Shown in pieces: positions 38,347 through 48,886 of a DNA stretch of 64,000 nt. The notes beneath the pieces were generated by a model. It searched no databases, was not told the DNA's origin, and was given only the letters and a program-made list of their open reading frames with translations. The first letter of the stretch is position 1, and every line of letters starts with the position of its first letter. The position numbers and the translations under genes are program-made. The DNA is from Paenibacillus massiliensis 2301065 = DSM 16942 (GTDB taxonomy: Bacteria; Bacillota; Bacilli; Paenibacillales; Paenibacillaceae): the NCBI RefSeq assembly GCF_000377505.1, contig NZ_KB898190.1, positions 1-64,000 on the forward strand, written 5' to 3'.

Positions 38347-38355
38347 AGTATATCA
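38347..38355 (-). promoter_or_regulatory. Possible hemA promoter (extended -10)
   Basis: Minus strand TGATATACT (TGn-TATACT) lies 60 bases before hemA; no good -35 seen. An alternative is TTGAAA-17-TTTACT a little downstream. The rest of 38287-38590 holds the ysxC terminator and no other recognisable element. Confidence 0.4.
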
Positions 38356-38464
38356 CAGAACCTCCATAGCTCCAGGCGATTTTTATGAAAAGTTTATGAA
38401 GAAACTAAGACCCCTTTAGTGTAATCTGTGTCCACTTATGTTATACCTAACCAAGTCACCACAC

Positions 38465-38490
38465 AAAAAAGCACCCCGTTCGGGATGCTC
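38465..38490 (-). terminator. Terminator of lonA-ysxC
   Basis: AGCATCCCGAACGGGGTGCT hairpin followed by six Ts on the minus strand, 100 bases after the ysxC stop and before the hemA promoter. Confidence 0.9.
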
Positions 38491-38590
38491 ATGATGTAAA
38501 CCTTATATCAGAAATATCTATAATCATATTGTATAGCTAGTGCATCGTATTATTAAGTCAGACTTTCCACGCTCATACTCTCCGATAAGA

Positions 38591-39229
38591 CTAATCACGC
38601 TCTGTCTCGTTCTCAGACTCATCCGTGGCTGTTGTCTCCTGTCCAACTCCTGTATACTGCGAGATCACAGACCACAGCTCATCTCTTCCCAGGCCCTCTT
38701 CCGACGAAAATGGGATGAACAACCCTCCAGGGCCGATTCCTAGCTCCTGCTTGATCATCTTGATGTGCTTGTCACGACGGGTCTTCGGAATTTTGTCTGC
38801 CTTCGTTCCTACTACACACAATGGCAGGTCATAATGCATAAGCCATTCATTCATCAGTCGATCATCCCTGGATGGTGGGTGACGAAGATCTACCATCTGC
38901 AGAACCAGCTTGAGTGGCTCCCGTTGCATCAGATAGGTCTCGATCATATTGCCAAATGCTTGGCGAAGCGACTTGGAGACCTTCGCAAATCCATAGCCTG
39001 GAAAATCAACAAAATATAATTCATCATTAATGCGGTAATAATTCAGCTGTTGAGTCTTGCCCGGTGTTGAGCTGGTCCGGGCCAGATTCTTGCGGTTGAT
39101 CATGCGGTTAATGAGCGATGATTTCCCGACATTGGAGCGCCCGGCCAGAGCAACCTCCGGCAGGGCGTCCTCAGGATATTGATCAGGGCGTACTGCACTG
39201 ATCACGAATTCCGATTTGGTTACTTTCAT
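38591..39229 (-). CDS. ysxC: Ribosome biogenesis GTPase YsxC/EngB
   Basis: GTPase of 50S assembly (212 aa). G1 [11 protein letters not shown]3 [11 protein letters not shown] and G4 GTKADK are present. ATG at 39229 ([11 protein letters not shown]) is 16 bases after the lonA stop; the longer frame lies inside lonA. C-terminus is acidic. Confidence 0.95.
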   Translation of the reverse strand: MKVTKSEFVISAVRPDQYPEDALPEVALAGRSNVGKSSLINRMINRKNLARTSSTPGKTQQLNYYRINDELYFVDFPGYGFAKVSKSLRQAFGNMIETYLMQREPLKLVLQMVDLRHPPSRDDRLMNEWLMHYDLPLCVVGTKADKIPKTRRDKHIKMIKQELGIGPGGLFIPFSSEEGLGRDELWSVISQYTGVGQETTATDESENETERD

Positions 39230-39245
39230 GTGATATGTGTCCTCT

Positions 39246-41585
39246 CTAATGCACGCTCGCCTGCTCGACAAGCGCATGCTGCAGCACTTGATCCATGTGA
39301 GCCACAGGAATGAACTCCACATCATCCTTGATACTATCAGGGATGTCTTTCAGATCCCGTTCATTATCCTTAGGCAGCAATATTTTCTTGTACCCCGCTC
39401 GATGGGCGGCTAGTGATTTCTCTTTCAATCCCCCGATGGGCAGTACACGCCCGCGCAGTGTAATCTCCCCAGTCATGGCAACCGTCTTGGAGACATGGCG
39501 ATTGGTTAGGGCAGATACAAGCGCTGTAGCAATTGTAATACCAGCCGATGGACCATCCTTCGGTATGGCCCCCTCAGGGATATGGATGTGAATATCGTTC
39601 TTCTCATAAAAATCCGTCTCAATGCCAAGCTCCGAGGCTTTGGAGCGCGTGTAGCTGAAGGCAGCCTGTGCTGATTCCTTCATCACATCTCCCAGCTTGC
39701 CCGTGAGGATCAGCTTGCCCGAGCCAGGCACTACCGTCACCTCAATCGTGAGAGTCTCGCCACCAACCTCTGTCCAGGCAAGGCCTGTAACGGTCCCAAC
39801 CTGATCCTCAAGCTCAGCCATGCCATATCTGAATTTGGGTATACCAAGATAATCCTTTACATCATCAGGCTGGATATGAATCGCTTTCTCCTCAGACGTG
39901 GAAACAATAGTCTTCGCAGCCTTCCGACACAGAGAAGCAATCTGCTGCTCCAGATTACGGACGCCGGACTCCCGTGTATACTCACGAATGACGGTAAGCA
40001 GTGTGTCTTCTTCAATGATTAGCTGCTGATCCTCAAGTCCATGCTCCCGCTTCTGCTTGGGTACCAGATAACGAGTTGCAATCTGAAGCTTCTCCAGTTC
40101 CGTATAGCCCGGAATGCTCAGTATCTCCATCCGGTCCAGCAATGGGCGCGGAATATTATGAAGTGCATTAGCCGTTGTCACGAACATCACATTCGACAGA
40201 TCGAACGGCAGCTCTACAAAATGATCGCTAAACGTATTGTTTTGCTCCGGGTCCAGCACCTCCAGCAGAGCGGAGGCCGGATCACCACGGAAGTCCGAAG
40301 CCATTTTGTCAATCTCATCAAGCAGAAAGACAGGATTCATGGTACCGGCTGACTTCATACCCTGAATGACCCGACCAGGCATCGCACCGACATACGTACG
40401 CCGATGCCCACGAATCTCGGCTTCATCACGCACACCACCCAAGGAAATTCGCACGAATTCTCTGCCAAGTGCTTTGGCAATCGAGCGAGCAAGTGATGTC
40501 TTCCCGACCCCTGGCGGCCCAACGAGACATAGAATCGGACCCTTCATCGTCTTCACCAGCTTGCGTACAGCCAAGTATTCCAGCACACGCTCCTTCGGCT
40601 TCTCCAGACCATAATGATCTTCATCGAGCACTTCTTCTGCACGCGCCATGTCCAGATCATCATCTGTCGTCTTGCTCCATGGCAGACTGAGCAGCCAATC
40701 CACATAGTTGCGAATGACCCCGCCTTCAGCAGAGCTGGTAGGCATTTTCTCCAGTCGCTCGATTTCCTTCTCCAGCTTCTCTTTTACCTTGTCAGGCAGC
40801 TCTTGCTCCGCCATCTGTGCGCGAAGCTCCTCTACCTCACCGGCACGGCCTTCCTTATCACCCAGTTCCTTCTGGATCGCTTTCATCTGCTCACGGAGAT
40901 AGTACTCTTTTTGCGTTTTCTCCATCTGCTTCTTCACACGCTGGTTGATTTTGCGCTCCAGCTCCAGCACTTCACGTTCGTTGTTCAGAATATCCAGCAG
41001 CTTTTCGAGCCGTTCTGCAACATCGATCGTCTCCAGAATTTCCTGCTTGTCTTTTATTTTGAGTGCCAGGTGACTGGTAATGACATCAGCCAATCTGCCA
41101 GGCTCCTCGATATCAGAGACAGCCGCCAGCGTCTCCGGGGTGACCTTCTTCGATAAATTGATATAGTTCTCAAATTGGTTCAGCACCGTGCGCATCAGAG
41201 CATCAATCTCCAGATGAGTCACGTCAGGCTCAGGCAGTTCTTTTGCCATCACCTCGTAATACTCGTCATTCTCCAAGTACTGGATAATCTCCGCACGCTC
41301 CAGCCCCTCTACAAGAACACGAATGGTGCCATTCGGGAGCTTGAGCATCTGACGTACTTTGGCCACTGTACCAATCTTGAAAATATCATCCTGCGTAGGT
41401 TCTTCAATATTAACATCAGATTGAGAACACAGCAGGATCAAATTATTCTCTACCATCGCTTTTTCCAAAGCCTTGACCGATTTTTCCCGGCCCACATCGA
41501 GATGCAGAACCATACTCGGGTAGACAAGAAGTCCTCTTAAAGGCAGTAAAGGAAAACGACGGCCTTTAGTTTTACTTAGTCCCAT
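39246..41585 (-). CDS. lonA: ATP-dependent protease LonA
   Basis: Cytoplasmic AAA+ serine protease (779 aa). Substrate-binding LAN domain at the N-terminus ([15 protein letters not shown]), coiled coil at about 185-250, Walker [10 protein letters not shown], and the catalytic serine in [10 protein letters not shown] with its lysine in [17 protein letters not shown] at 41585 is set by GGAGGT 9 bases upstream; the ATG at 41624 is not. Confidence 0.97.
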   Translation of the reverse strand: MGLSKTKGRRFPLLPLRGLLVYPSMVLHLDVGREKSVKALEKAMVENNLILLCSQSDVNIEEPTQDDIFKIGTVAKVRQMLKLPNGTIRVLVEGLERAEIIQYLENDEYYEVMAKELPEPDVTHLEIDALMRTVLNQFENYINLSKKVTPETLAAVSDIEEPGRLADVITSHLALKIKDKQEILETIDVAERLEKLLDILNNEREVLELERKINQRVKKQMEKTQKEYYLREQMKAIQKELGDKEGRAGEVEELRAQMAEQELPDKVKEKLEKEIERLEKMPTSSAEGGVIRNYVDWLLSLPWSKTTDDDLDMARAEEVLDEDHYGLEKPKERVLEYLAVRKLVKTMKGPILCLVGPPGVGKTSLARSIAKALGREFVRISLGGVRDEAEIRGHRRTYVGAMPGRVIQGMKSAGTMNPVFLLDEIDKMASDFRGDPASALLEVLDPEQNNTFSDHFVELPFDLSNVMFVTTANALHNIPRPLLDRMEILSIPGYTELEKLQIATRYLVPKQKREHGLEDQQLIIEEDTLLTVIREYTRESGVRNLEQQIASLCRKAAKTIVSTSEEKAIHIQPDDVKDYLGIPKFRYGMAELEDQVGTVTGLAWTEVGGETLTIEVTVVPGSGKLILTGKLGDVMKESAQAAFSYTRSKASELGIETDFYEKNDIHIHIPEGAIPKDGPSAGITIATALVSALTNRHVSKTVAMTGEITLRGRVLPIGGLKEKSLAAHRAGYKKILLPKDNERDLKDIPDSIKDDVEFIPVAHMDQVLQHALVEQASVH

Positions 41586-41693
41586 CGCTTTCGCACCTCC
41601 AATGGTTCTCAGGTTCAGCATCATGTACCCTCAGGCCTATATCGATAAGCCGAAATACCTCACATACAAGATGCCCAGGTTGTCATTATTGCT

Positions 41694-41723
41694 ATTTTAA
41701 CAAATGTTTCATGGAAAAACCAA
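41694..41723 (-). promoter_or_regulatory. Possible lonA promoter
   Basis: Minus strand TTGGTT (41718-41723), 18 bases, TAAAAT (41694-41699), in the lonB-lonA gap and about 110 bases before lonA. The -35 is imperfect. No heat-shock CIRCE or clear CtsR operator seen. Confidence 0.4.
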
Positions 41724-41754
41724 TGAGAGGCACCCATCTATGCCAAATAGGAAC

Positions 41755-43464
41755 TCACATGCTGCTTCCCTGCGGCCCTTCTGCCTGTAAAAAGCTCGTT
41801 CTTGCTGGCAAAAAATTCTCCATTGGCGCTGTTGCTTCCTGCTCTGGATTCCATGCCTCCCCGAAAATATGTCCGAAGGCTTCATCTACGGACTGCACGG
41901 GAATAACCTGTAAATCCGCTAGCTTATCAAAGGAGCTCTGCCAGTTATCCAGTGGAATGATGACACGCTTGGCGCCAGCTTGCACGGCTGCTTCAATCTT
42001 CGCCAGCACTCCGCCTATCGGCTTGATTCTGCCATGGATACTGACCTCTCCAGTCATGGCCAGCTCATGATCAATCGGAATATTCCGAATGGCAGATGTG
42101 ATGGCCGTAGCCATGGCAATGCCAGCTGATGGTCCATCAATCGGTGTTCCACCCGGGAAATTGATGTGCAGCTCATAATCCTCTGGCCGTAGCCCACAGG
42201 TCCTCAATACTGTGAGTACGTTTTCCACAGAGCCTTTAGCCATACTCTTGCGCCGCAGCGTTCGTGAGCCGCCCCCGATCTCTTCTTCATCCACTATACC
42301 AGTAATATTATAGTTCCCCTGTCCTCTGGGCACAGGAACGGCCGTAACCTCAATCTCCAGCAGCATGCCGAGATTCGGTCCATAGACCGCAAGTCCATTC
42401 ACAAAGCCTACCTGTGGACGGGAAGGCACCTTCCGGTCCGGACGTGGCTGGATCTGGCTGCTGCCAGCGACCCATTCCAGATCATCTGGATGCAGCGTAT
42501 TGCGTTGCTCTGTCAGTGCAATCCCAGCAGCCAACTGAATCATGTTCACCGCTTCTCTTCCGTTCGTGGCATAGCGTTGTACCACCTTCACGGCTTCAGG
42601 ACAAGGCTCGAAGCTCAGCTTGGATACAGCGTCCTCCGCGATCCGCCCGATCTCCTCCGGCAGCAGCGAGCGGAAGTAAATCTCCATGCAGCGGGAGCGA
42701 AGCGCTGGCGGAAGCTCGTGTGGAGAACGTGTCGTTGCCCCGACCATACGAAAATCCGCTGGTAAGCCATTCTGGAAAATATCATGAATGTACGCAGGTG
42801 TATGCGTATCTTCAGAATTATAATATGCGCTCTCCAAAAATACTTTACGATCTTCCAGCACTTTCAACAATTTGTTCATCTGGGTAGGGTGTAGCTCTCC
42901 AATCTCATCTATGAACAATATGCCGCCATGGGCCTTCGTAACCGCACCCGGCTTCGGCTGGGGAATTCCAGCCACCCCCATCGCACCAGCTCCCTGATAA
43001 ATGGGGTCATGAACAGAGCCAATGAGTGGATCAGCAATTCCGCGTTCGTCAAATCTCGCCGTCGTTGCATCAATTTCAGTGAACTTTGCATCTGCCCGAA
43101 ATGGAGAGGACGGATTCTTCTTCGCTTCCTCCAAGACAACACGAGCCGCGGCTGTCTTACCTACTCCAGGAGGTCCATAAATAATGACATGCTGAGGATT
43201 CGCGCTGCATAGTGCTGCCTTGAGCGCACGTAGCCCATCCTTCTGTCCCACAATATCTTGAATAGCTGCAGGACGAGTACGTTCAGCCAAAGGCTTGGTC
43301 AATGAGATGGAGCGCAGCTTTCTTAGCTTATCCAATTCCTTACGTGATTCTCGATCCACAGCGCCCCGATTGGTCTTCTGGCTGCGAAGCAAATTCCAAA
43401 AGTACAATCCGATTACAATTCCAAAGAACAACTGCACGAGCATGATAATCATAGTGAAATCCAT
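41755..43464 (-). CDS. lonB: ATP-dependent protease LonB
   Basis: Membrane-anchored Lon relative (569 aa), forespore-specific in B. subtilis. N-terminal membrane helix (IIMLVQLFFGIVIGLYFW), Walker [11 protein letters not shown], Walker B ILFIDEIGELH, and the protease motif TPIDGPSAGIAMATA with lysine in GAKRVIIP. ATG follows GGAGG. Confidence 0.95.
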   Translation of the reverse strand: MDFTMIIMLVQLFFGIVIGLYFWNLLRSQKTNRGAVDRESRKELDKLRKLRSISLTKPLAERTRPAAIQDIVGQKDGLRALKAALCSANPQHVIIYGPPGVGKTAAARVVLEEAKKNPSSPFRADAKFTEIDATTARFDERGIADPLIGSVHDPIYQGAGAMGVAGIPQPKPGAVTKAHGGILFIDEIGELHPTQMNKLLKVLEDRKVFLESAYYNSEDTHTPAYIHDIFQNGLPADFRMVGATTRSPHELPPALRSRCMEIYFRSLLPEEIGRIAEDAVSKLSFEPCPEAVKVVQRYATNGREAVNMIQLAAGIALTEQRNTLHPDDLEWVAGSSQIQPRPDRKVPSRPQVGFVNGLAVYGPNLGMLLEIEVTAVPVPRGQGNYNITGIVDEEEIGGGSRTLRRKSMAKGSVENVLTVLRTCGLRPEDYELHINFPGGTPIDGPSAGIAMATAITSAIRNIPIDHELAMTGEVSIHGRIKPIGGVLAKIEAAVQAGAKRVIIPLDNWQSSFDKLADLQVIPVQSVDEAFGHIFGEAWNPEQEATAPMENFLPARTSFLQAEGPQGSSM

Positions 43465-43514
43465 TTGTCATTCCTCCGTTTTACTCCCTGTCTGCAGGGA
43501 TCGTCTATGACAAC

Positions 43515-43543
43515 CATTATTTCCTTTTCATCGACCTCTAAAC
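43515..43543 (-). promoter_or_regulatory. Possible sigma-F promoter of lonB
   Basis: The minus strand has GGAAATAATG (43515-43524), a full match to the sigma-F -10 pattern GGnnAnAMTR, and GTTTA (43539-43543) 14 bases upstream, close to GYATA. It lies about 50 bases before lonB, a gene known to be sigma-F controlled in B. subtilis. Spacing is one base short of the usual. Confidence 0.45.
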
Positions 43544-43579
43544 GATACATACAAAAGAAGTTACAGACAGAGATAATAG

Positions 43580-43866
43580 GGGGATATGTCAAAGGTGAAT
43601 GACGTAGCAAAAACGGAGGTGACAGATAGAAGTGGCAACAGAGGTGATAACAGAGATGGTAACAAAGCAAAGAAGCATGCGAGCTACTCACATGCTTCTT
43701 CAATATAACAAGCTGCAACTGAACCCAGCAGCCCGCTCATATGCGGTTGTGACACAAGAACAGCGACATATACAGCTGTTAGGGTCACATTTATCTATAG
43801 CCAATCCGGCAGATATTCAATGTATTAGTTCACAAGCCACGTCCAACACAAGCACTCTCTCCATCC
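43580..43866. other. Gap between lonB and ispG with inverted repeats and an unassigned frame
   Basis: This gap holds a perfect GAAGCATG/CATGCTTC hairpin (43674-43701 region), a second palindrome TGTGAC..AACAGC..GCTGTT..GTCACA (about 43748-43793), and short imperfect repeats of GGTGACAGA type (43617-43662). A plus-strand frame from GTG 43632 with GGAGGTGA upstream runs into ispG; see findings. No firm gene. Confidence 0.4.
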
Positions 43867-44997
43867 TCAAGCCTCTTGCTTTTGATGACCGTGCCGTTCC
43901 TTACGTCCCGGAATCTCGCCGGTCTCCTCATAGGCCTTGACGATAATATCAATCTCTTTCTTCAACTCGTCTACCATATCGGCCTCAGGAACCTTGCGAA
44001 TCATCTGTCCGTAACGGAACAGCAGACCCTCGCCGCGTGCTCCGGCAATTCCGATATCCGCTTCCTTCGCTTCACCAGGTCCATTCACCGCACAACCCAG
44101 CACGGATACCTTGATAGGCACCTTCAGCTTGGCAATATAATCCTCAACCTCGTTGGCGATGGAGAACAAGTCAATATCCAGCCGTCCGCAAGTTGGACAG
44201 GAGATGAGTGTCGCTGCGTTGGTAATCAGCCCAAATGTCTTCAGCAGCTCACGAGCCACCTTAACCTCCTCGACAGGATCAGCACTGAGCGAGATACGCA
44301 TCGTTGAGCCGATACCTGCAGAAAGCAGAGCTCCCATCCCGGCTGCACTTTTTACAGTTCCTGTGAACAGTGTTCCTGCTTCGGTAATACCCAAATGCAG
44401 CGGGTAAGGGATGATTTTAGCAGCCTTCGTGTACGCCTCAATCGCCATCGGCACATCCGATGCCTTCAGAGACACGATAATATCGTGGAAGTCGAGCTCC
44501 TCCAGAATGTTAATGTGAAAGAGGGCACTCTCCACCATCGCATCAGGCGTAGGGTAGCCGTATTTGTCCAGCAAATGCTGCTCCAGGGAACCAGCATTGA
44601 CTCCGATCCGAATCGGAATCCCCTTCTCCTTACAAGCCTTAACGACTGCCTCTACCTTCTCACGACGGCCGATATTTCCGGGATTGATCCGTACCTTGTC
44701 GATGCCGTTCTCAATGGCAAGCAGAGCGAGCTTGTAGTTAAAATGAATATCCGCAACAAGAGGAATATGAATTTGCTTCTTGATCTCTTTGATGGCGGCA
44801 GCAGCCTCTTCATTGTTGACAGTTACCCGAACAATCTGACAGCCGGCCTCCTCCAAGCGCAGAATTTCAGCTACGGTAGCCTGTACGTCAGCTGTCTTCG
44901 TCGTACACATACTCTGAATGATCACTTCGTTGCTTCCGCCAATGGTCAGATTGCCGACTTTGACGGGACGGGTGTCTTGTCTTAAGAACATGGTCAT
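43867..44997 (-). CDS. ispG: 4-hydroxy-3-methylbut-2-enyl-diphosphate synthase
   Basis: Iron-sulfur enzyme of the MEP isoprenoid pathway making HMBPP (376 aa). [22 protein letters not shown] begins the TIM-barrel; the [4Fe-4S] cysteines are in ISCPTCGR and [14 protein letters not shown] at 44997 or 44991 (both after GGGAG); the frame to 45045 lies in the upstream hairpin. Its place between clpX and lonB differs from B. subtilis. Confidence 0.95.
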   Translation of the reverse strand: MTMFLRQDTRPVKVGNLTIGGSNEVIIQSMCTTKTADVQATVAEILRLEEAGCQIVRVTVNNEEAAAAIKEIKKQIHIPLVADIHFNYKLALLAIENGIDKVRINPGNIGRREKVEAVVKACKEKGIPIRIGVNAGSLEQHLLDKYGYPTPDAMVESALFHINILEELDFHDIIVSLKASDVPMAIEAYTKAAKIIPYPLHLGITEAGTLFTGTVKSAAGMGALLSAGIGSTMRISLSADPVEEVKVARELLKTFGLITNAATLISCPTCGRLDIDLFSIANEVEDYIAKLKVPIKVSVLGCAVNGPGEAKEADIGIAGARGEGLLFRYGQMIRKVPEADMVDELKKEIDIIVKAYEETGEIPGRKERHGHQKQEA

Positions 44998-45018
44998 ATC
45001 TCTCCCATAATACCAAAG

Positions 45019-45064
45019 CTCCACCCCCGCCCGCTTAGACGTCAAAGCGGGCGAAACGTGGAGG
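45019..45064 (-). terminator. Strong hairpin between clpX and ispG
   Basis: Minus strand CTCCAC..CGCCCGCTT pairs with AAGCGGGCG..GTGGAG around TGACGTCT, followed by CTTTGGT. The U tract is weak, so it may terminate only part of the clpX transcript and attenuate ispG, whose start is only 22 bases further on. Confidence 0.6.
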
Positions 45065-45104
45065 ATGGCAGGCTCATGTTATCGAGGTCGCAAAAGTTAC
45101 TGTC

Positions 45105-46361
45105 TTAGGCGCTCTCTTCTTGTGTTTTATCTTTGTCGGCACCACGAAGCTCGGGAGCCATTTTATCCTGAACGACTTTCTCGTTAATGATGCAAGTAGT
45201 AACGTCATCACGGGACGGTACCTCGTACATGACATCCAGCATAATGCCTTCAATAATCGCACGCAGACCACGAGCACCGGTATTACGCTTGATTGCTTCT
45301 TTGGCAATGGCCTCCAGTGCGTCCTGCTGGAACTCCAGCGTGACATTGTCCATTTCCAGCAGCTTCTGATATTGCTTTGTCAGCGCGTTCTTAGGCTCCG
45401 ACAGAATACGTACCAGTGTATTCTCATCAAGCGGCTCCAGCGTAGAAATCACTGGCAGACGACCTACAAATTCAGGGATTAGACCGAACTTGAGCAGATC
45501 CTCAGGTAGTACCATTTGCAGATATTCACCTGGTTTCAAATCTTTCTGGTCTGCCGAAGCATTGAAACCGATGACCTTTTTGCCAATCCGGCGTTTGATC
45601 ATTTGCTCCAGGCCGTCGAATGCACCACCACAAATGAACAGGATGTTCGTGGTATCGATTTGAATAAATTCTTGATGCGGATGCTTACGTCCACCTTGCG
45701 GAGGAACAGAAGCTACTGTACCTTCGAGAATCTTCAGCAAAGCCTGCTGAACACCTTCCCCGGATACATCTCTTGTAATGGAAGGATTCTCGGACTTGCG
45801 AGCAACCTTATCGATCTCATCAATGTAGATAATACCGCGTTCGGCCTTTTCTACATCGTAATCCGCTGCCTGAATGAGCTTCAGCAGAATGTTCTCTACA
45901 TCCTCACCGACATAGCCTGCTTCCGTCAGGGACGTTGCATCGGCAATGGCGAATGGCACATTCAGAATCTTGGCCATCGTCTGTGCTAGCAAAGTCTTAC
46001 CTGAACCTGTTGGTCCCAACATCAGAATATTACTCTTCGTCAGCTCAACATCATCGGCTTTGCTCTGTGTATTGATCCGTTTGTAGTGATTATATACGGC
46101 AACAGACAGGGATTTCTTAGCTTGATCCTGCCCGATGACATATTGATCCAGAATTGCGCGAATCTCAAGTGGCTTTGGAATGTCCTTCAGGTCAAGCTCT
46201 TCCTCGTGACCCAGCTCTTCCTCCACGATCTCCGTACATAATTCAATACACTCATCGCATATATAGACTCCAGGTCCCGCAACCAGCTTGCGCACCTGCT
46301 CTTGTGATTTTCCGCAGAAGGAGCACTTCAGTTGCCCTTTCTCATCGTTAAATTTGAACAT
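45105..46361 (-). CDS. clpX: Clp protease ATP-binding subunit ClpX
   Basis: AAA+ unfoldase (418 aa). N-terminal zinc finger CSFCGKSQ...[10 protein letters not shown], Walker A GPTGSGKT (about 117-124), IYIDEIDK Walker B, and the IGF-type loop IGKKVIGF for ClpP docking. Lies 12 bases after clpP, so both are made together. Confidence 0.97.
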   Translation of the reverse strand: MFKFNDEKGQLKCSFCGKSQEQVRKLVAGPGVYICDECIELCTEIVEEELGHEEELDLKDIPKPLEIRAILDQYVIGQDQAKKSLSVAVYNHYKRINTQSKADDVELTKSNILMLGPTGSGKTLLAQTMAKILNVPFAIADATSLTEAGYVGEDVENILLKLIQAADYDVEKAERGIIYIDEIDKVARKSENPSITRDVSGEGVQQALLKILEGTVASVPPQGGRKHPHQEFIQIDTTNILFICGGAFDGLEQMIKRRIGKKVIGFNASADQKDLKPGEYLQMVLPEDLLKFGLIPEFVGRLPVISTLEPLDENTLVRILSEPKNALTKQYQKLLEMDNVTLEFQQDALEAIAKEAIKRNTGARGLRAIIEGIMLDVMYEVPSRDDVTTCIINEKVVQDKMAPELRGADKDKTQEESA

Positions 46362-46373
46362 GTAACCACCCCT

Positions 46374-46964
46374 TTACAAATTGGTCGGCTTGGTAAGCAC
46401 TTGGTCTATGATCCCGTATGCTTTAGCTTCTTCGGCATCCATGAAAAAGTCGCGGTCTGTATCCCGTTCGATTTTTTCCAGGGGCTGACCTGTCCGCTCC
46501 ACATAAATCTGATTAAGCTTCTGGCGTGTCTTGATGATCCAGTCAGCATGAATCTGTATATCGGATGCCTGCCCTTGTATGCCACCAAGCGGCTGATGAA
46601 TCATAACCTCACTGTTGGTGAGAGCGTATCTCTTCCCAGGCGCGCCGGCCGTGAGCAGCAGAGAGCCCATACTTGCAGCCATACCTACACAAATGGTTGA
46701 TACGTCAGGCTTGATGATTTGCATTGTATCATATATACCCATACCGGCTGTTACAGAACCGCCGGGCGAATTGATATACAAGCTGATATCCTTCTCAGGA
46801 TCATCCGCAGCCAGAAACAGAAGCTGTGCTATAACGAGATTGGCAACATCATCGTCAATTGCGCTGCTCAGAAAAATAATGCGATCCTTAAGCAAGCGGG
46901 AGTAAATATCGTAGGATCTTTCTCCTCGATTCGTTTGCTCAACAACCATAGGTACGAGACTCAT
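46374..46964 (-). CDS. clpP: ATP-dependent Clp protease proteolytic subunit
   Basis: Serine protease chamber subunit (196 aa). Catalytic Ser98 in GMAASMGS, His123 in VMIHQPLGG, Asp172 in [12 protein letters not shown] at 46964 ([11 protein letters not shown]) follows GAGGTTGG; the longer start (47006) is upstream leader. In B. subtilis clpP is elsewhere, so the clpP-clpX pairing here differs. Confidence 0.97.
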   Translation of the reverse strand: MSLVPMVVEQTNRGERSYDIYSRLLKDRIIFLSSAIDDDVANLVIAQLLFLAADDPEKDISLYINSPGGSVTAGMGIYDTMQIIKPDVSTICVGMAASMGSLLLTAGAPGKRYALTNSEVMIHQPLGGIQGQASDIQIHADWIIKTRQKLNQIYVERTGQPLEKIERDTDRDFFMDAEEAKAYGIIDQVLTKPTNL

Positions 46965-47033
46965 TGTGACCAACCTCTTTTCCATTGGTAAAATGAAAAT
47001 CGGCAAAACCGAAACAGAATTTTACCTAAACGT

Positions 47034-47062
47034 ATTTTAACATGTTACAGGTCCAATGTCAT
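47034..47062 (-). promoter_or_regulatory. clpP promoter
   Basis: Minus strand ATGACA (47057-47062), 17 bases, TAAAAT (47034-47039), 70 bases before clpP. No GGTCAAA-type CtsR repeat is visible nearby. The remaining 47063-47312 shows no credible gene; a 90-codon plus-strand frame there lacks a ribosome site. Confidence 0.6.
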
Positions 47063-47312
47063 ATTGCAGACCTTATCATATTTAAACATGTTTTATATGT
47101 GCAGTGCAAATGGCATTCAGGCAGCCCGATTAGCAAGGCTCTGAATCAGTATATGTACTTCGTAATGGCGATAACACGTCAAAATGGAACCTATGTACAA
47201 CAGATGCTGGCTCTGAATCCCCGCGGCTTCTTGCACTCCGTCATAAGGAATCCCCAAGTAGTATCAGGTACTATTTGCCTCCTGAAATGCCAGGGTTTGG
47301 ATGCCATAAGTT

Positions 47313-47352
47313 AAAAATAAGGCACGAGTTGATTAACTGCGTGCCCTATTTC
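47313..47352 (-). terminator. Terminator of tig
   Basis: AATAGGGCACG/CGTGCCTTATT stem then TTTAAC on the minus strand. A second inverted repeat, ACTATT...AATAGT (about 47363-47394), lies between it and the tig stop. Confidence 0.75.
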
Positions 47353-47439
47353 TGTATCATTCACTATTAGGAGCGGAGTATACCTCACCCAATAGTAATT
47401 TGTCATGTAATTCGGTGAATCTCCCTGTTGCTGATGAGC

Positions 47440-48747
47440 TTACTCAGCCGCTGGAGCTTCTACTTCTTTGCTGCTGTCTACCAGCAGAGCAATTGTTTTG
47501 CGAAGAGAGATTTCTTCACGAAGATTGCTGATGGAGCCATTACCTTCAAGGATTCCGCGAATCTCTTCAACAGAACGCTTGTAAGTGTCAGCCATTTTTT
47601 GCAGTTCTTCGTTCACTTCTTCTTCGCTTACTTCAACATTCTCGGCTTTGGCTACTTGCTCCAGCACCAGGTTGTTGCGTACGCGCTTAGCAGCGTCATC
47701 ACGCATTTGTCCTTGCAGATCCTCACGAGTCTGGCCGGAGAAGCTCAGGAACATGTCAATGTTCATGCCTTGATTGCGAAGACGGTTGTCGAAATCACGC
47801 ATCATGTTCTCAACTTCGCTGTTGATCATGGCTTCTGGAATGTCGATTGTTGCGTTCTCGCCAACTTTTTCTACTACAGCATTTTCACGTGCTGCTTTAG
47901 CTTCGTTGTCTTTACGCTCTTGAAGTTGTTTCTTGAGATCTTCTTTGTACTCAGCCAAAGTATCGAACTCGCTGACATCTTTCGCGAACTCATCATCCAG
48001 AGCAGGCAGTTGCTTGCGCTTGATCTCATGAATTTTCACTTTGAATACCGCTGCTTTGCCAGCCAGTTCAGCAGAGTGGTAGTTCTCAGGGAAGGTTACT
48101 TCAACATCCTTGAAATCACCAGTGTTCATGCCGATGACTTGATCTTCAAAGCCTGGGATGAAGGTACCTGATCCGAGTTCCAGAGAATAGCGTTCAGCTT
48201 GTCCACCTTCAAATTGCTCGCCGTCTACATAACCGTCGAAGTCCAGCACAGCTGTATCGCCGGATTGAGCAGCCTCTTCTTCTACCACGATCAGTTCAGC
48301 ATGACGCTGTTGCAGACGCTCCAGTTCAGCTGTAACTTCTTCATCCGTTACTTCGGATTTGGCTACAGGCACTTCAACGCCTTTGTACTCGCCCAGCTCA
48401 ACTTCAGGCTTCACAGTCACTTTCGCTTTGAACTTGAAAGTCTCGCCTTTGTTGAATTGCTCGATATCTACGTCTGGACGATCTACCGGGAAGATATCCG
48501 TCTCATTCACTGCTTCGCCGTAAGCTTCTGGCAGCAAAATGTCGATTGCATCTTGGTAAAGGCTTTCCACTCCAAAACGTTTTTCGAAAATTGGACGTGG
48601 TACTTTACCTTTACGGAATCCTGGTACGTTTACTTGTTTCACTACTTTATTAAAAGCTTTGTCAAGCGCTGCGGAGACACGTTCCGCTTCCACTTCAACC
48701 TCAAGAACGCCAACGTTCTTGTCTATTTTCTCCCAAGTTGCTTTCAT
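47440..48747 (-). CDS. tig: Trigger factor
   Basis: Ribosome-bound chaperone and prolyl isomerase (435 aa). The ribosome-binding signature is GFRKGKVPRP (about 43-52), the FKBP domain spans about 160-245 (GDTAVLDFDGYVDGEQFEGG), and a long helical C-terminal domain ends in an Ala/Glu-rich tail. Confidence 0.96.
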   Translation of the reverse strand: MKATWEKIDKNVGVLEVEVEAERVSAALDKAFNKVVKQVNVPGFRKGKVPRPIFEKRFGVESLYQDAIDILLPEAYGEAVNETDIFPVDRPDVDIEQFNKGETFKFKAKVTVKPEVELGEYKGVEVPVAKSEVTDEEVTAELERLQQRHAELIVVEEEAAQSGDTAVLDFDGYVDGEQFEGGQAERYSLELGSGTFIPGFEDQVIGMNTGDFKDVEVTFPENYHSAELAGKAAVFKVKIHEIKRKQLPALDDEFAKDVSEFDTLAEYKEDLKKQLQERKDNEAKAARENAVVEKVGENATIDIPEAMINSEVENMMRDFDNRLRNQGMNIDMFLSFSGQTREDLQGQMRDDAAKRVRNNLVLEQVAKAENVEVSEEEVNEELQKMADTYKRSVEEIRGILEGNGSISNLREEISLRKTIALLVDSSKEVEAPAAE

Positions 48748-48817
48748 TTTATGCTTTCCCCTCCAACAATATCTTAACTTGAATTCACGCTAAAAATACG
48801 CACAAAATTTCCATCAT

Positions 48818-48846
48818 AGTATATACAACTTTGAAAACTTTTTCAA
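48818..48846 (-). promoter_or_regulatory. tig promoter
   Basis: Minus strand TTGAAA (48841-48846), 17 bases, TATACT (48818-48823), about 70 bases before tig. Confidence 0.8.
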
Positions 48847-48886
48847 GGGCAACCCTGATGGCAGGGAGTGGAAATTGTTCCCGAGG

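Noticed and set aside
47042..47314. 90-codon plus-strand frame between clpP and tig
   Set aside because: No ribosome site, crosses the clpP promoter region and the tig terminator.
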